Positions 8,387 to 17,299 of a DNA stretch of 33,272 nucleotides are shown piece by piece (the first letter of the stretch is position 1; every line of letters starts with the position of its first letter). Source of the stretch: an uncultured Prevotella sp. Lineage in GTDB: Bacteria > Bacteroidota > Bacteroidia > Bacteroidales > Bacteroidaceae. The translations under genes and the position numbers were made by a program. Under the pieces are notes generated by a model that did not search any database, was not told the DNA's origin, and saw only the letters and a list, made by a program, of their open reading frames with translations. Location: positions 1 through 33,272 of the forward strand of contig CAMHLV010000034.1 of assembly GCA_946186115.1 (NCBI GenBank), in the 5' to 3' direction.

Positions 8387-8418
8387 AAATATAGCGAATA
8401 TATTCAAAACTTCCAAAT
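8387..8418 (-). promoter_or_regulatory. Promoter of the outer-membrane barrel gene
   Basis: On the minus strand TTTG (8418-8415) lies 20 nt before TATATTTG (8394-8387). The -33 box touches the end of the FMN-domain gene's 3' region. Confidence 0.65.
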
Positions 8419-8428
8419 TTTTGTCCGA

Positions 8429-8812
8429 TTATTTATGCTTTTGGTAGTAAGAAACAGCCCGTTTGACGTTTTCCTTGATTGCCTCCGATGTAAAAGTGGC
8501 CCCTGTGACGGCATCGACATCGGCTACAGAACCCTTCTTTACATTCATATTCTCGTACTTTGGCAGCATTTCCTTTCTAACGCGGGCAGTGTATTTCGGA
8601 CCTTCCTGGCTCTTCAGTGCAACCACCTTTACTATCTTGTTTTTCTTGATGTAAACCTCAACAGGCGTAGCACCGGTATAGCCCTCAACATCCTTTGCCA
8701 ACGTAGTGGTGTTGACAACATATGTACCATCCTTCTCCTTACGCATCACCTCCTGAGCATCGGCGGTGATAAAAGCTGCCGAAAGCAGCACTGTTACAAT
8801 AATACTCTTCAT
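8429..8812 (-). CDS. Secreted FMN-binding-domain protein
   Basis: A 127-residue exported protein (signal peptide to about residue 20, ending TADAQ) that consists of one FMN-binding domain (PF04205). The motif D-A-V-T-G-A-T at residues 100-106, followed by FTS, is the flavinylation signature of RnfG, NqrC and related proteins. By analogy ApbE would attach FMN through a phosphoester to Thr106. There is no membrane helix beyond the signal peptide and no partner redox gene nearby. It starts 32 bp after the GH127 stop on the same strand with no clear promoter between them, so it may be co-transcribed with the glycosidase. The role is unknown; extracytoplasmic electron transfer is the family expectation. 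Confidence 0.85.
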   Translation of the reverse strand: MKSIIVTVLLSAAFITADAQEVMRKEKDGTYVVNTTTLAKDVEGYTGATPVEVYIKKNKIVKVVALKSQEGPKYTARVRKEMLPKYENMNVKKGSVADVDAVTGATFTSEAIKENVKRAVSYYQKHK

Positions 8813-8844
8813 CTTTTATATCAATTTTAATATTGTCCCAATTT

Positions 8845-10899
8845 TTAGTAATTTCCAACTGCCGAAATTGTCTGTGGCATCCATACCTCCATAAGGCCGG
8901 GACCACGATGATTCCAAGCATAATAGGGAATCATGGTCAGTGTGGCTTTCCTTACCTGCACCTCTCCTTGCTCGTCTTGCTGCAAAGCCTGACCATTTAC
9001 CTCTATGGCCTTTACAGAGAATGTCATTGGAGTGTTCGTGCTAATCTGGCAGTCGGTGACAGTAAATCTCGGTTGACGCGGCATCAGGAAATTAAACAGG
9101 TCGAAGCTGTCATTATCGACTCCCTCGGCACAATAGACCAACGGGCCACGCTCAACTGCTACTCGTCCACGATTATCAGCTACCCTTCGGCTGGCCTTCA
9201 CTGTGCGCACAGGCATATCGAAATGGATACTTACCACATCGCCTTTCTTCCAACGGCGATCGATAGTGAGATAACCATCGTCAGTAGTATTCACGGCCAC
9301 CACATCACCGTTCACTTTACAACTTACAGATGGCAGCACATCATCACTATAGTGGTAGAGGTCGGATGGCACAGGCTTACCCGTTGCCCACTCTGGAATG
9401 CGGATCTTCAATGCAAACTGGTTGGCTTGATTCTTTTTCACGTTTAGCGTGATATCGCCATCCCAGGGATAATTGGTCACTTGCTCAAGCACTACGTCCT
9501 TACCGCCCACCTTGACTGTGGCAGTATTGCCAGTAAAGAGGTTGACATACAGCGAACGGTCCTTTACCGCATAGACGTAACCGGGGAACGACGGGATAAA
9601 TCTACAGAGATTCGACGGGCAGCAGGCGCAACCGAACCATGGCTGACGCTCTACTGTATTATCGGCATTAAACGCATACCTGCCATCCGATGCCAGAGGG
9701 TTAGGATAGAAAAAGCGTCCGCCATCGACACTCATTCCCGAGATTACACCATTATATAATGTTCGCTCCAGACAGTCAATATACTTAGCATCGCCATGCA
9801 ATAGGAACATACGATGGAAGAGATACACCATAGAGATTGCTGCACACGTCTCGTTGTACGACGTCAGATTAGGCAACTCGTAGTTGGCTCCGAAAGCTTC
9901 ACCCTCATGCCGTGCACCAACACCGCCAGTGATATAGTATTTGCAGGAAATAATATTGTCGCAGATGGCATCGATGGCTTTCAAGTAGTCCTGGTCGCCC
10001 GTCAGAGCAGCCACGTCAGCCATGCCGGCATACATATATCCCGCACGAACAGCATGCCCCCAAGCCTCTTTCTGTTCCACCACAGGTTTGTCGCTCTGCG
10101 AATAAATATCCTTGCGCCCTGTCTTGCCTCGATAGTCGAGCAGAAACTTAGCCTCATCCAGATATTTCTGTTCTCCCGTCAGTACATAGAGACGAGCCAG
10201 TGCCATCTCGGCAATTTGATGTCCGGGGACTATGCAAGCTTGCCCAGTGTTTGGTCCTACCTCACGGATTACGCAGTCAGCATAGCGTTTGGCAATATTC
10301 AGAAACTTGCTGCTGCCTGTTGCCTGATAGTGAGCACATGCAGCATCCACCATGTGACCAAGGTTGTATAGTTCGTGACTCAGAAAGTCTTCCGTTTCCC
10401 AGCGCTTCTTGCCTGCCCAGTGGTGGGGATGCTCAGGATTGATGGTGCGGGCTGTATAAAGGTATCCGTCAGGCTCCTGTGCTGCTCCTACTATATCGAG
10501 CACACTGTCGATATACGCCTTAAGCTTTTTGTCGGGATATGTCTGTAGCACGTAAGAAGCCCCCTCGATGGTCTTATAGACATCTGTATCGTCGAACGAG
10601 AAGCCCATGAATTTCGACACGTCCCATTTCGGCGTATTCAGCCCTTCATGGCCCGGATGCTGCAGGGTATATGCCGCCATATTGAAGTTCTCGTAACGGT
10701 GTGTAGTCTCACACTTTGAGAAAGCCAACGGGATAGTCACCTCTCGGGCTGCACGTATGCGGTCACCCCAGAATGAGCCCGGCGTCACCTTGACAGCGGT
10801 AAAAGGTACTTGCGTAATAGGATAACCATTGTTACGCTTCTGGCCTTGCACGTTAAGCATCACTGCCAGACCTATAAGGACGATAGTCAGTCGTTTCAT
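8845..10899 (-). CDS. GH127 family glycosidase (beta-L-arabinofuranosidase type, DUF1680)
   Basis: A 684-residue exported enzyme with signal peptide MKRLTIVLIGLAVMLNVQGQ. An (alpha/alpha)6 barrel spans about residues 60-440, followed by beta-sandwich domains. The zinc and catalytic residues of the GH127 prototype HypBA1 can be placed: acid/base Glu334 in HEGEAFG, Glu350 and Cys352 in YNETCAAISM, and Cys426-Cys427 in GCACCPSN, Cys426 being the expected nucleophile. GH127 members release beta-L-arabinofuranose, and one branch acts on aceric acid in RG-II. It is divergent from the 1421-residue GH143/GH142-like gene, an arrangement that suggests work on the same arabinofuranose-bearing side chain. 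The exact substrate is not decidable from sequence. It has its own promoter (10927-10958). Confidence 0.9.
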   Translation of the reverse strand: MKRLTIVLIGLAVMLNVQGQKRNNGYPITQVPFTAVKVTPGSFWGDRIRAAREVTIPLAFSKCETTHRYENFNMAAYTLQHPGHEGLNTPKWDVSKFMGFSFDDTDVYKTIEGASYVLQTYPDKKLKAYIDSVLDIVGAAQEPDGYLYTARTINPEHPHHWAGKKRWETEDFLSHELYNLGHMVDAACAHYQATGSSKFLNIAKRYADCVIREVGPNTGQACIVPGHQIAEMALARLYVLTGEQKYLDEAKFLLDYRGKTGRKDIYSQSDKPVVEQKEAWGHAVRAGYMYAGMADVAALTGDQDYLKAIDAICDNIISCKYYITGGVGARHEGEAFGANYELPNLTSYNETCAAISMVYLFHRMFLLHGDAKYIDCLERTLYNGVISGMSVDGGRFFYPNPLASDGRYAFNADNTVERQPWFGCACCPSNLCRFIPSFPGYVYAVKDRSLYVNLFTGNTATVKVGGKDVVLEQVTNYPWDGDITLNVKKNQANQFALKIRIPEWATGKPVPSDLYHYSDDVLPSVSCKVNGDVVAVNTTDDGYLTIDRRWKKGDVVSIHFDMPVRTVKASRRVADNRGRVAVERGPLVYCAEGVDNDSFDLFNFLMPRQPRFTVTDCQISTNTPMTFSVKAIEVNGQALQQDEQGEVQVRKATLTMIPYYAWNHRGPGLMEVWMPQTISAVGNY

Positions 10900-10926
10900 G
10901 TATTGATGTGTTTAAGTTTGAGTGTA

Positions 10927-10958
10927 CAAAGGTACGGATTTAGTTACAAACACCCAAA
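10927..10958 (-). promoter_or_regulatory. GH127 promoter
   Basis: On the minus strand TTTG (10958-10955) is followed after 20 nt by TACCTTTG (10934-10927). The leader is about 22 nt. No matching box is clear for the divergent gene at 10991. Confidence 0.7.
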
Positions 10959-10990
10959 CTTTTCGTCTTAATAAAAAATAAGTATTTATC

Positions 10991-13900
10991 ATGAATAAAC
11001 GTTTTTGCATCCTTTTCCTCCTGTTGGCTACCTTACTGAAGGTATCAGCACAGAAGGTGTTTATATCGACATCATTCCACGAACCGGCCACCGATGGGCT
11101 GCGTTTCATCTACAGCAACGATGGATGGAACTGGCAACAGATTGAAGGAGTCTGGCTACGCCCAGAAGTGGGCAAGCAGCGCGTCATGCGCGACCCCAGT
11201 ATCATCCGCACGCCCGACGGGACATTCCATCTGGTGTGGACCAGCAGCTGGCGCGGTGACCGAGGTTTTGGATATGCATATTCGAAAGATCTTGTCCACT
11301 GGAGTGAACAGCGCTTCATCGAAGTAATGCCCGACACGACAACGGTCAACGTATGGGCCCCGGAACTCTTCTGGGACGACGTGAAGCAACAAGCCATCAT
11401 TATCTGGGCATCATGCATACCCGGCAAGTTCCCTGACGGACAGGAAGACCATAAGAACAACCATCGTCTATATTATACCACCACAAAAGACTTCAAGACC
11501 TTTTCGCCCACAAAACTGATGATCGACCCAGGTTTCAGCTGCATCGATGCCACACTGGTGAAGCGCGGCAAAAAGGATTATGTGATGGTACTGAAGGACA
11601 ATACCCGACCAGAACGTGACATCAAGGTAGCCTACGCCACGTCGCCCTATGGTCCTTGGTCGAAGGCCTCGGAACCTTTTACGGGCAAGATGATGGAGGG
11701 TCCCACGGTACTTAAGTTCGATGACAAAATAGTAAATAGTAAATCGTCAAATAGTAAATCAGGTTGGCTCATCTACTACGACCGTTATGAGCTCAAAGAT
11801 TTCGGTGCTCATTTCACGAAGGATTTTGTGACCTTCGAGGATGTCAGCAACAAGACCACCGTTCCCTACCTTCACAAGCACGGCACCATCTTCGAGGCCG
11901 ACGAAGCCATTCTCAGCGGGCTGTTGAATGCGCGAAAGATACACTACACAGGTAAGACACTGAGCAATCCCAACCGTCACGATGGCGGCCTATCACCTGT
12001 TGTTGGTGTGCATAACATCCAGATACTGCGTGCCAACCGCGAGCATCCTTCGGAGGCCAACGGCAATGGCTGGACGTATAACCACCAGCCAATGATGGCA
12101 TACTGGAACAACCTGTTTTATGTGCACTATCTGTGCGACCCCTCAGACGAGCACATCCCACCATCACACACGATGTACCAGACATCTACTGACGGATACA
12201 CATGGAGCACTCCACAAGTGCTGTTCCCCGAAGTGCAGGTTCCCGAGGGTTTCCAGAAGCCCAATCGACAGGAGAAGGCTCACAATCTGGTGGCCATTAT
12301 GCATCAGCGCATAGGCTGGTACGTATCCAAACGCAATCGACTCTATGCCATCGGCAACTACGGCGTAGCCTTCGACAAGAAGGACGACCCCAACGACGGC
12401 AACGGCATCGGACGTGTTATCCGCGAGGTCAGGAAGGATGGCACATTGGGGCCCATCTATTTCATCTACCTCAACCACACCTACAAAACCAACAAGACCC
12501 ACTTCCCCTATTACACCAAGGCCGACAAGGCCACACGGCAGGCCTGCGAAGAGATTCTGTCCAATCCCCGATATCGCATGCAATGGGTTGAAGAGGCCGA
12601 CCGCAACGACCCACTTATTCCACTCCATAAGGAGTATAAGGCATATTGCGACTACACACTACCCGACGGACAGATTGCCGCTCTCTGGAAACATGCCCTG
12701 ACATCGACGTCGGCCGACGGTGGACTGACGTGGGCACAACCTGTAGAGCGCGCCAAAGGTTTTGTGAATAGTAACGCAAAAATCTGGGGACAGCGTCTTT
12801 CTGATGGCACTTATGCCACCATTTACAACCCATCGGAATACCGCTGGCCACTGGCCATCTCACTGAGTAAAGACGGATACGAATATGAGACCTTGAATTT
12901 GGTTCAAGGTGAGGTACCCCCCATGCGCTATGGCGGAAATTATAAGAGCTACGGTCCGCAGTATGTGCGCGGTATCCAGGAAGGCAATGGCGTGCCCAAC
13001 GACAGCGACCTCTGGGTAGCCTACTCTATGAACAAGGAAGACATGTGGGTGGCCCACATCCCCGTCCCTGTCCAGACAGAGGCACACAGCCATGCCGACG
13101 GCAGCGAGTTCCTTGTTTCCCGCGTTTCCGAATTCAGTATGCCCGACGGTTCTGCCGTCGGGGCCTCTCCCCTCTCCCGCCTCACCTGCTGGAACATCTA
13201 CTCCCCACTCTACGCTCCCGTCACGTTGAACGACGGCTGGCTGACGCTCACTGACAGCGACCCCTTCGACTATGCCCGCGTGGAGCGCAAGATTCCCGCT
13301 ACCAAGGAGCTAAAGGTCAGCTTCGACCTGAAGGCAGGTCAGAACGACAGGGGATTGCTGCAGATAGAGTTCCTCGACACTCACGGCACGGCCTGCTCGC
13401 GCATCGAGCTGACCGCCGAGGGCATCATGCGCTGTAAGGGCGGTGCTCGCTATGGCAACCTGATAAAATACCAGGCTGATTCTGTCTATCATGTGGAAGC
13501 CATACTCAGTGTCAGCCGCCGTGTCGCCGAGGTGTATATCAACGGAAAGAAAGCCGGCCAGCGCATGTTCTTTGCCCCTGTGGAGAGCATCGAACGCGTA
13601 ATGTTCCGCACAGGCAGCGAGCGCCGCTTCCCCGATGTTGACACCCCTGCCGACTGGGACGGTATCCTCGATAATGCTGGCGAACGCGAACCAGAAGCAA
13701 CCTTCGCCATTGCTAACGTCATCACTGTGCCCGCTGGTTCAGCCGTCGGTGATGCCGCCTTCCTCCGCTACGACGACTACAAGCACTATGTGGATTATTT
13801 CAATACGATGGAGGACGAGAATATCGTCCAGGCCATTCCCAATGCAAAAGCGTGGGAATGGATGACTCAGAACGTGCCCCTCTTCGACTGTCCCAACCGT

Positions 13901-15256
13901 GACTTCGAAGAGATGTGGTACTACCGCTGGTGGACATTGAGGAAACACATCGAACAGACCCCTGTTGGCTATGCCATGACCGAGTTCCTCGTCAATCGCA
14001 ACTATGCCGACCAGTGGAAACTCATCGCCTCGGGGGTAGGCCATCACATCCACGAGAGCCGCTGGCTGCGCGACAGCACCTACCTCGACCAGATTGTCAA
14101 CACGTGGTATCACGGTAATGATGGCCAGCCCATGAAGAAGCTCACCAACTACTCCACATGGATAGCCCACTCGCTTTGGCAACGCTATCTGGTGGATGGA
14201 CGCAAGGATTGGATCATCTCCATACTTCCTTCGCTGGAATGGGAATACAACCACTGGGAGACTACCCACACCCGTGAGGGTGGCCTCTACTGGCAGGCCG
14301 ACGTTCAGGACGCGATGGAGGAGACCATCAGTGGCGGACGCAAGAAGAAGTACCTGCGCCCCAGCATCAACAGCTACATGTACGGCAACGCCATGGCTAT
14401 TAGTAATATCAGCATGCTTGGCGGTGATGCTGCCAAGGCCAAGACATATTACGATAAGGCTGTCGACCTGAAAGAGAAGGTACACGCCAAACTATGGAAC
14501 GAGGACCACGCCTTCTTCGAGACTCACCGCATCGACTCCTCCGCAAATGTCCGCGAGGCCATCGGCTTCCTTCCTTGGTACACTCACATGGCAAAGGACG
14601 AGGCGAAATATGCCGTGGCTTGGCAACAAGCTGCAGACCCGCAGGGCTTCTCGGCCCCCTACGGGCAGACCACTGCCGAGCGCCGTCATCCGCAGTTCCG
14701 CAGTCACGGCGTGGGCAAGTGCGAGTGGGATGGTGCCGTATGGCCCTTCGCCACTAGTCAGACACTGACGGCAATGGCCAACTTCGCCAACGACTATACC
14801 GCCCGTCCTTTGCCCAGCGTTTCTGCCGCTGGATCTCTCTCCCTCGACTCCCTATTCTATGCCGAAATGGAAAAATACATGCAGAGCCAGCACATGCGCG
14901 GTAAGCCCTACATCGGCGAATATCTCGACGAGACTACTGGCTACTGGCTCAAAGGCGATCAGGAGCGCAGTCGCTATTACAACCATTCAACGTGGAACGA
15001 CCTCATGATTACAGGGCTCTGTGGTCTGCGCCCACGTCAGGACAACACCCTCGAGATCAATCCCCTGCTACCCGCTGACAAATGGGCATACTTCTGTCTT
15101 GACAACGTGCTCTATCACGGTCACAATATTACTATCCTATGGGATAAAGACGGCAGCCGCTATCACGCTGGCAAGGGACTACGTGTCTATGTTGACGGAA
15201 AACTCAGAGGGCAACGCGAGAACTTAGGCAGGCTGCTCGTACCCAATGCACTATGA
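10991..15256 (+). CDS. Multi-module exported glycosidase, GH143/GH142-like
   Basis: 1421 residues with a signal peptide (cleavage near residue 21). About 22-310 is a GH43-like five-blade propeller with VMRDPSI, NVWAPELFWD and EGPTVLKF supplying the usual acidic residues. About 320-700 is a second, sialidase-like propeller with Asp-boxes (STDGYTWSTP, SADGGLTW). About 755-905 is a jelly-roll/LamG-like domain. About 920-1400 is a six-hairpin (alpha/alpha)6 domain with WQADVQDAMEETISG, KCEWDGAVWPFATSQ and YNHSTWNDLMITGL. This order and length recall Bacteroides BT1020, which cuts chain D of RG-II (beta-L-arabinofuranose on the ulosonic acid DHA). The identity rests on recalled architecture, not alignment. 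Residues near 246-257 (NSKSSNSKS) and near 718-724 come from repeat insertions. Confidence 0.68.
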   Translation: MNKRFCILFLLLATLLKVSAQKVFISTSFHEPATDGLRFIYSNDGWNWQQIEGVWLRPEVGKQRVMRDPSIIRTPDGTFHLVWTSSWRGDRGFGYAYSKDLVHWSEQRFIEVMPDTTTVNVWAPELFWDDVKQQAIIIWASCIPGKFPDGQEDHKNNHRLYYTTTKDFKTFSPTKLMIDPGFSCIDATLVKRGKKDYVMVLKDNTRPERDIKVAYATSPYGPWSKASEPFTGKMMEGPTVLKFDDKIVNSKSSNSKSGWLIYYDRYELKDFGAHFTKDFVTFEDVSNKTTVPYLHKHGTIFEADEAILSGLLNARKIHYTGKTLSNPNRHDGGLSPVVGVHNIQILRANREHPSEANGNGWTYNHQPMMAYWNNLFYVHYLCDPSDEHIPPSHTMYQTSTDGYTWSTPQVLFPEVQVPEGFQKPNRQEKAHNLVAIMHQRIGWYVSKRNRLYAIGNYGVAFDKKDDPNDGNGIGRVIREVRKDGTLGPIYFIYLNHTYKTNKTHFPYYTKADKATRQACEEILSNPRYRMQWVEEADRNDPLIPLHKEYKAYCDYTLPDGQIAALWKHALTSTSADGGLTWAQPVERAKGFVNSNAKIWGQRLSDGTYATIYNPSEYRWPLAISLSKDGYEYETLNLVQGEVPPMRYGGNYKSYGPQYVRGIQEGNGVPNDSDLWVAYSMNKEDMWVAHIPVPVQTEAHSHADGSEFLVSRVSEFSMPDGSAVGASPLSRLTCWNIYSPLYAPVTLNDGWLTLTDSDPFDYARVERKIPATKELKVSFDLKAGQNDRGLLQIEFLDTHGTACSRIELTAEGIMRCKGGARYGNLIKYQADSVYHVEAILSVSRRVAEVYINGKKAGQRMFFAPVESIERVMFRTGSERRFPDVDTPADWDGILDNAGEREPEATFAIANVITVPAGSAVGDAAFLRYDDYKHYVDYFNTMEDENIVQAIPNAKAWEWMTQNVPLFDCPNRDFEEMWYYRWWTLRKHIEQTPVGYAMTEFLVNRNYADQWKLIASGVGHHIHESRWLRDSTYLDQIVNTWYHGNDGQPMKKLTNYSTWIAHSLWQRYLVDGRKDWIISILPSLEWEYNHWETTHTREGGLYWQADVQDAMEETISGGRKKKYLRPSINSYMYGNAMAISNISMLGGDAAKAKTYYDKAVDLKEKVHAKLWNEDHAFFETHRIDSSANVREAIGFLPWYTHMAKDEAKYAVAWQQAADPQGFSAPYGQTTAERRHPQFRSHGVGKCEWDGAVWPFATSQTLTAMANFANDYTARPLPSVSAAGSLSLDSLFYAEMEKYMQSQHMRGKPYIGEYLDETTGYWLKGDQERSRYYNHSTWNDLMITGLCGLRPRQDNTLEINPLLPADKWAYFCLDNVLYHGHNITILWDKDGSRYHAGKGLRVYVDGKLRGQRENLGRLLVPNAL
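11727..11760 (+). repeat. Heptamer tandem array in the GH43-like module
   Basis: Units AAATAGT, AAATAGT, AAATCGT, a single C, AAATAGT and a partial unit. It encodes an Asn/Ser/Lys-rich loop between KFDDKI and GWLIYYDRYE, which are otherwise adjacent strands of the propeller. Frame is kept. Confidence 0.65.
13142..13162 (+). repeat. 8-bp stem, TTCTG-loop hairpin (copy 1)
   Basis: Arm CCCGACGG (13142-13149), loop TTCTG (13150-13154), arm CCGTCGGG (13155-13162). It lies in the linker before the jelly-roll domain of the 1421-residue protein and reads PDG, S, AVG in frame. The geometry is identical to the copies at 25836 and 27564. Confidence 0.6.
14814..14832 (+). repeat. Degenerate TTCTG-loop hairpin
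   Basis: CCAGCG (14814-14819) pairs with CGCTGG (14827-14832) around T, TTCTG, C. It has a shorter stem, and the innermost pair is mismatched. The reading frame over the loop (TCT codon) is the same as at 13142, 18110 and 27564. It may be a decayed copy or chance. Confidence 0.3.
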
Positions 15257-15258
15257 TA

Positions 15259-15450
15259 CTACAACAGATCTTCCTCTGAGCCGATACCATCCAACTGAGA
15301 GGGAGAATCCCCATCACACCTCTCAATATTCAATGTCTTAGTTGAGGAAGGTCCCACTATTTTAGAGCCACTCAACAAGTTCGTTTCTGTTGCGGGTAGT
15401 ATTTCCTGTGCAGGAGATATATAATTGCGCTTTTTCATATCTCGGTACAT
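15259..15450 (-). CDS. Small YISP-type peptide of unknown function
   Basis: A 63-residue protein (59 if it begins at the second Met, 15438). The N-terminus KKRNYISPAQEIL followed by NLLSGS matches a short-protein pattern I recall from many Prevotella genomes: a basic start, Y-x-x-P, then a Leu-Leu-x-x-S segment and a disordered acidic tail. It has no signal peptide or domain I can name. Its ATG overlaps the stop codon of the upstream secreted protein (TAATG), so translation is probably coupled. It ends two bases from the stop of the convergent glycosidase. A real gene is likely because the N-terminal pattern and the coupling agree. Confidence 0.65.
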   Translation of the reverse strand: MYRDMKKRNYISPAQEILPATETNLLSGSKIVGPSSTKTLNIERCDGDSPSQLDGIGSEEDLL

Positions 15451-17147
15451 TATTTTACAACAACCTTTCTTCCATTTATCACATACACTCCTTTTGCTGT
15501 AGGTCTGCCCGTCAGACTGCGACCACTAAGATCGCTCCAACGCTCATGCGACAAACAGGCAGCATGGCTTGACACTTCAACTTTCGTTGTTTCCTCGTCG
15601 AACATAAAGGAGAGATAGTCGCGGGCTGCTGCTGGTGGCGACAGATATACACGTCCCTCTGGTAGCGAGTTATCACCTATCCAGCGATAGAATCCCACAT
15701 TTCCATTCTTCTTTCCCAGCACATATATACCACTCTCCTTCGTTGCCGAAGAACCGTCAGAAATACTCAGTCCGGTGTCAGACAGAGAAGTCGCTGCATC
15801 AGTCACAGGCACGTCATATGTGCCAGCCGTCTCACTATACAGTATAACACCCTTATTTGCCGGAACGATACCATCTTCTATCTTAGTGAGCACCACATTA
15901 TCGCCACCTACACTAGCGGTATAGGCAGAAACATCCATTCCACTAAAGTCTAGTTTTGTTGGTGTACGATAAGAAGCATACTTATATGACGTAATCGTAA
16001 CGGGATACGATGTGGCAAGGGAGATAGACGGAGTAGTAAGAGATGTTTTGTGATACGATTTTCCTAACGTGCCACTACAAACCACCCAGCAGCCCATTAG
16101 ATCCGGGTGATTTCTCAGGCCAAGAGTAGTTTGCAGGGAGCCACTGAGAGGCATGCTGGTGGTATTATTCCAGGTTGCACCGAATGGCGAATCGGCTATA
16201 GCTATGTTATCATTACCTGACGGAGTAGTAGTGAAATCAGAAGTTTCCTCATACGAACCTACTATAAATCCTTGAACATAGAAAACAATACTAGGGCTAT
16301 ATTCCAAGTATCCAGAAAGGAAATCGTTCACACTATGAGGTTTTGCCTCCGTTCCTACGCCATCCATCACAACAAGCATGTAGGTAGCCTCTCCAGCATC
16401 ATAGGTTGTCGTTCCTTCAGACGAAGCAGTAACAAGGGCAATACCAGAACCTACAATTGATACTGCACCAGTAGAAGCATTGACTGTAGCGACAGATGGA
16501 TTGCTGGAAGAATAAGTAATCGTTCCGTCAAAACCGGAAGCCTTGTTTAAAGTGGGGGAAGTAAAAGAATTGCCTTTGACAACCTTCACGTATGCAGAAC
16601 TGAATTTTAACTCAGGTCTTGTTTTCGTATCTGATTCTTCAACCAATTTATATACTACTATAGAATGAGGCTGATAACCAAGCTCTCCATTCTGATAAGC
16701 TTTGTAAGTATTGGATGTCGTCAGACCAAGGGTTACTTTGTCGGTAACACTGTTCCCCTGGTAGATAACAACAGTTTCATTACTACCAAAATTGAATTGC
16801 CAAGCACTATTTGTAGTCTTATTACTTAACATTAAATTTGTTCCACTAGGATTGCTCAGAATTGTACTACTATTATATCTAATAATGTATTCCTCTTTTG
16901 CCGAGTATATCGTCCACACATACCCCTCATCACCAGTAAGGCCATAGGTTTTGTAACTATTGGTTGTCTCCAGAGCATTGTTAGAAATGGTATTTTTCAT
17001 CACTCGCCCTGCTTGTTCAAAGACATACTTTTCACCCGCCTTGACATTGGTTACGCGCTGCAATCTATAGGTTACAGCCAATGCATCATTTATATTCCCT
17101 ATCTGTAGCAAAAAGAAGGAAAAAACATAAAATAAAATCTTTTTCAT
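15450..17147 (-). CDS. Secreted Ig-like/DUF6359 protein with a type IX-like C-terminal tail
   Basis: A 565-residue exported protein with a signal peptide (MKKILFYVFSFFLLQ and on, cleavage near residue 24). Residues 25-165 are beta-rich and of unknown type. About 180-262 is a BIG_2-type bacterial Ig-like domain (ASGFDGTITYSSSNPSVATV, then VTASSEGTTTYDAG). About 268-385 matches DUF6359 (SVNDFLSGYLEYSPSIVFYV, then DLMGCWVVCSGTLGKSYH). The C-terminus DLSGRSLTGRPTAKGVYVIN, then GRKVVVK, is like the tails of Prevotella surface proteins and type IX sorting domains. No catalytic motif is seen. It probably sits on the cell surface or is shed. The promoter is at 17169-17199. It is translationally coupled to the small YISP peptide. 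Confidence 0.8.
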   Translation of the reverse strand: MKKILFYVFSFFLLQIGNINDALAVTYRLQRVTNVKAGEKYVFEQAGRVMKNTISNNALETTNSYKTYGLTGDEGYVWTIYSAKEEYIIRYNSSTILSNPSGTNLMLSNKTTNSAWQFNFGSNETVVIYQGNSVTDKVTLGLTTSNTYKAYQNGELGYQPHSIVVYKLVEESDTKTRPELKFSSAYVKVVKGNSFTSPTLNKASGFDGTITYSSSNPSVATVNASTGAVSIVGSGIALVTASSEGTTTYDAGEATYMLVVMDGVGTEAKPHSVNDFLSGYLEYSPSIVFYVQGFIVGSYEETSDFTTTPSGNDNIAIADSPFGATWNNTTSMPLSGSLQTTLGLRNHPDLMGCWVVCSGTLGKSYHKTSLTTPSISLATSYPVTITSYKYASYRTPTKLDFSGMDVSAYTASVGGDNVVLTKIEDGIVPANKGVILYSETAGTYDVPVTDAATSLSDTGLSISDGSSATKESGIYVLGKKNGNVGFYRWIGDNSLPEGRVYLSPPAAARDYLSFMFDEETTKVEVSSHAACLSHERWSDLSGRSLTGRPTAKGVYVINGRKVVVK

Positions 17148-17168
17148 AATTCTTTTTTAAAAATTGCG

Positions 17169-17199
17169 CAAAAGTAACTAAATATTTTGACATGACAAA
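17169..17199 (-). promoter_or_regulatory. Promoter of the DUF6359 protein gene
   Basis: On the minus strand TTTG (17199-17196) lies 19 nt before TACTTTTG (17176-17169), 21 bp upstream of the ATG. The divergent GH78 gene at 17300 has no clear TAnnTTTG of its own in the 150-bp gap. Confidence 0.65.
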
Positions 17200-17299
17200 C
17201 ATTTTTCCACTCTTTTTTTCTAACAACACCAAATCCATATAGGTTTCCAATGGGGAAATATGATGACAAAACAAGCCGAACAAGCGTCTTTAATTTAGT

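Noticed and set aside
9240..9262. ATCGCC and GGCGAT facing each other in GH127
   Set aside because: The stem is 6 bp with a loop of about 11 nt and lacks the TTCTG-type loop; it is likely chance.
8833..9447. A 204-residue plus-strand frame over the GH127 C-terminus
   Set aside because: The GH127 frame carries the family motifs; the opposite frame has none.
13739..14485. A 248-residue minus-strand frame inside the 1421-residue gene
   Set aside because: It overlaps the six-hairpin catalytic domain; no promoter or recognisable motif.
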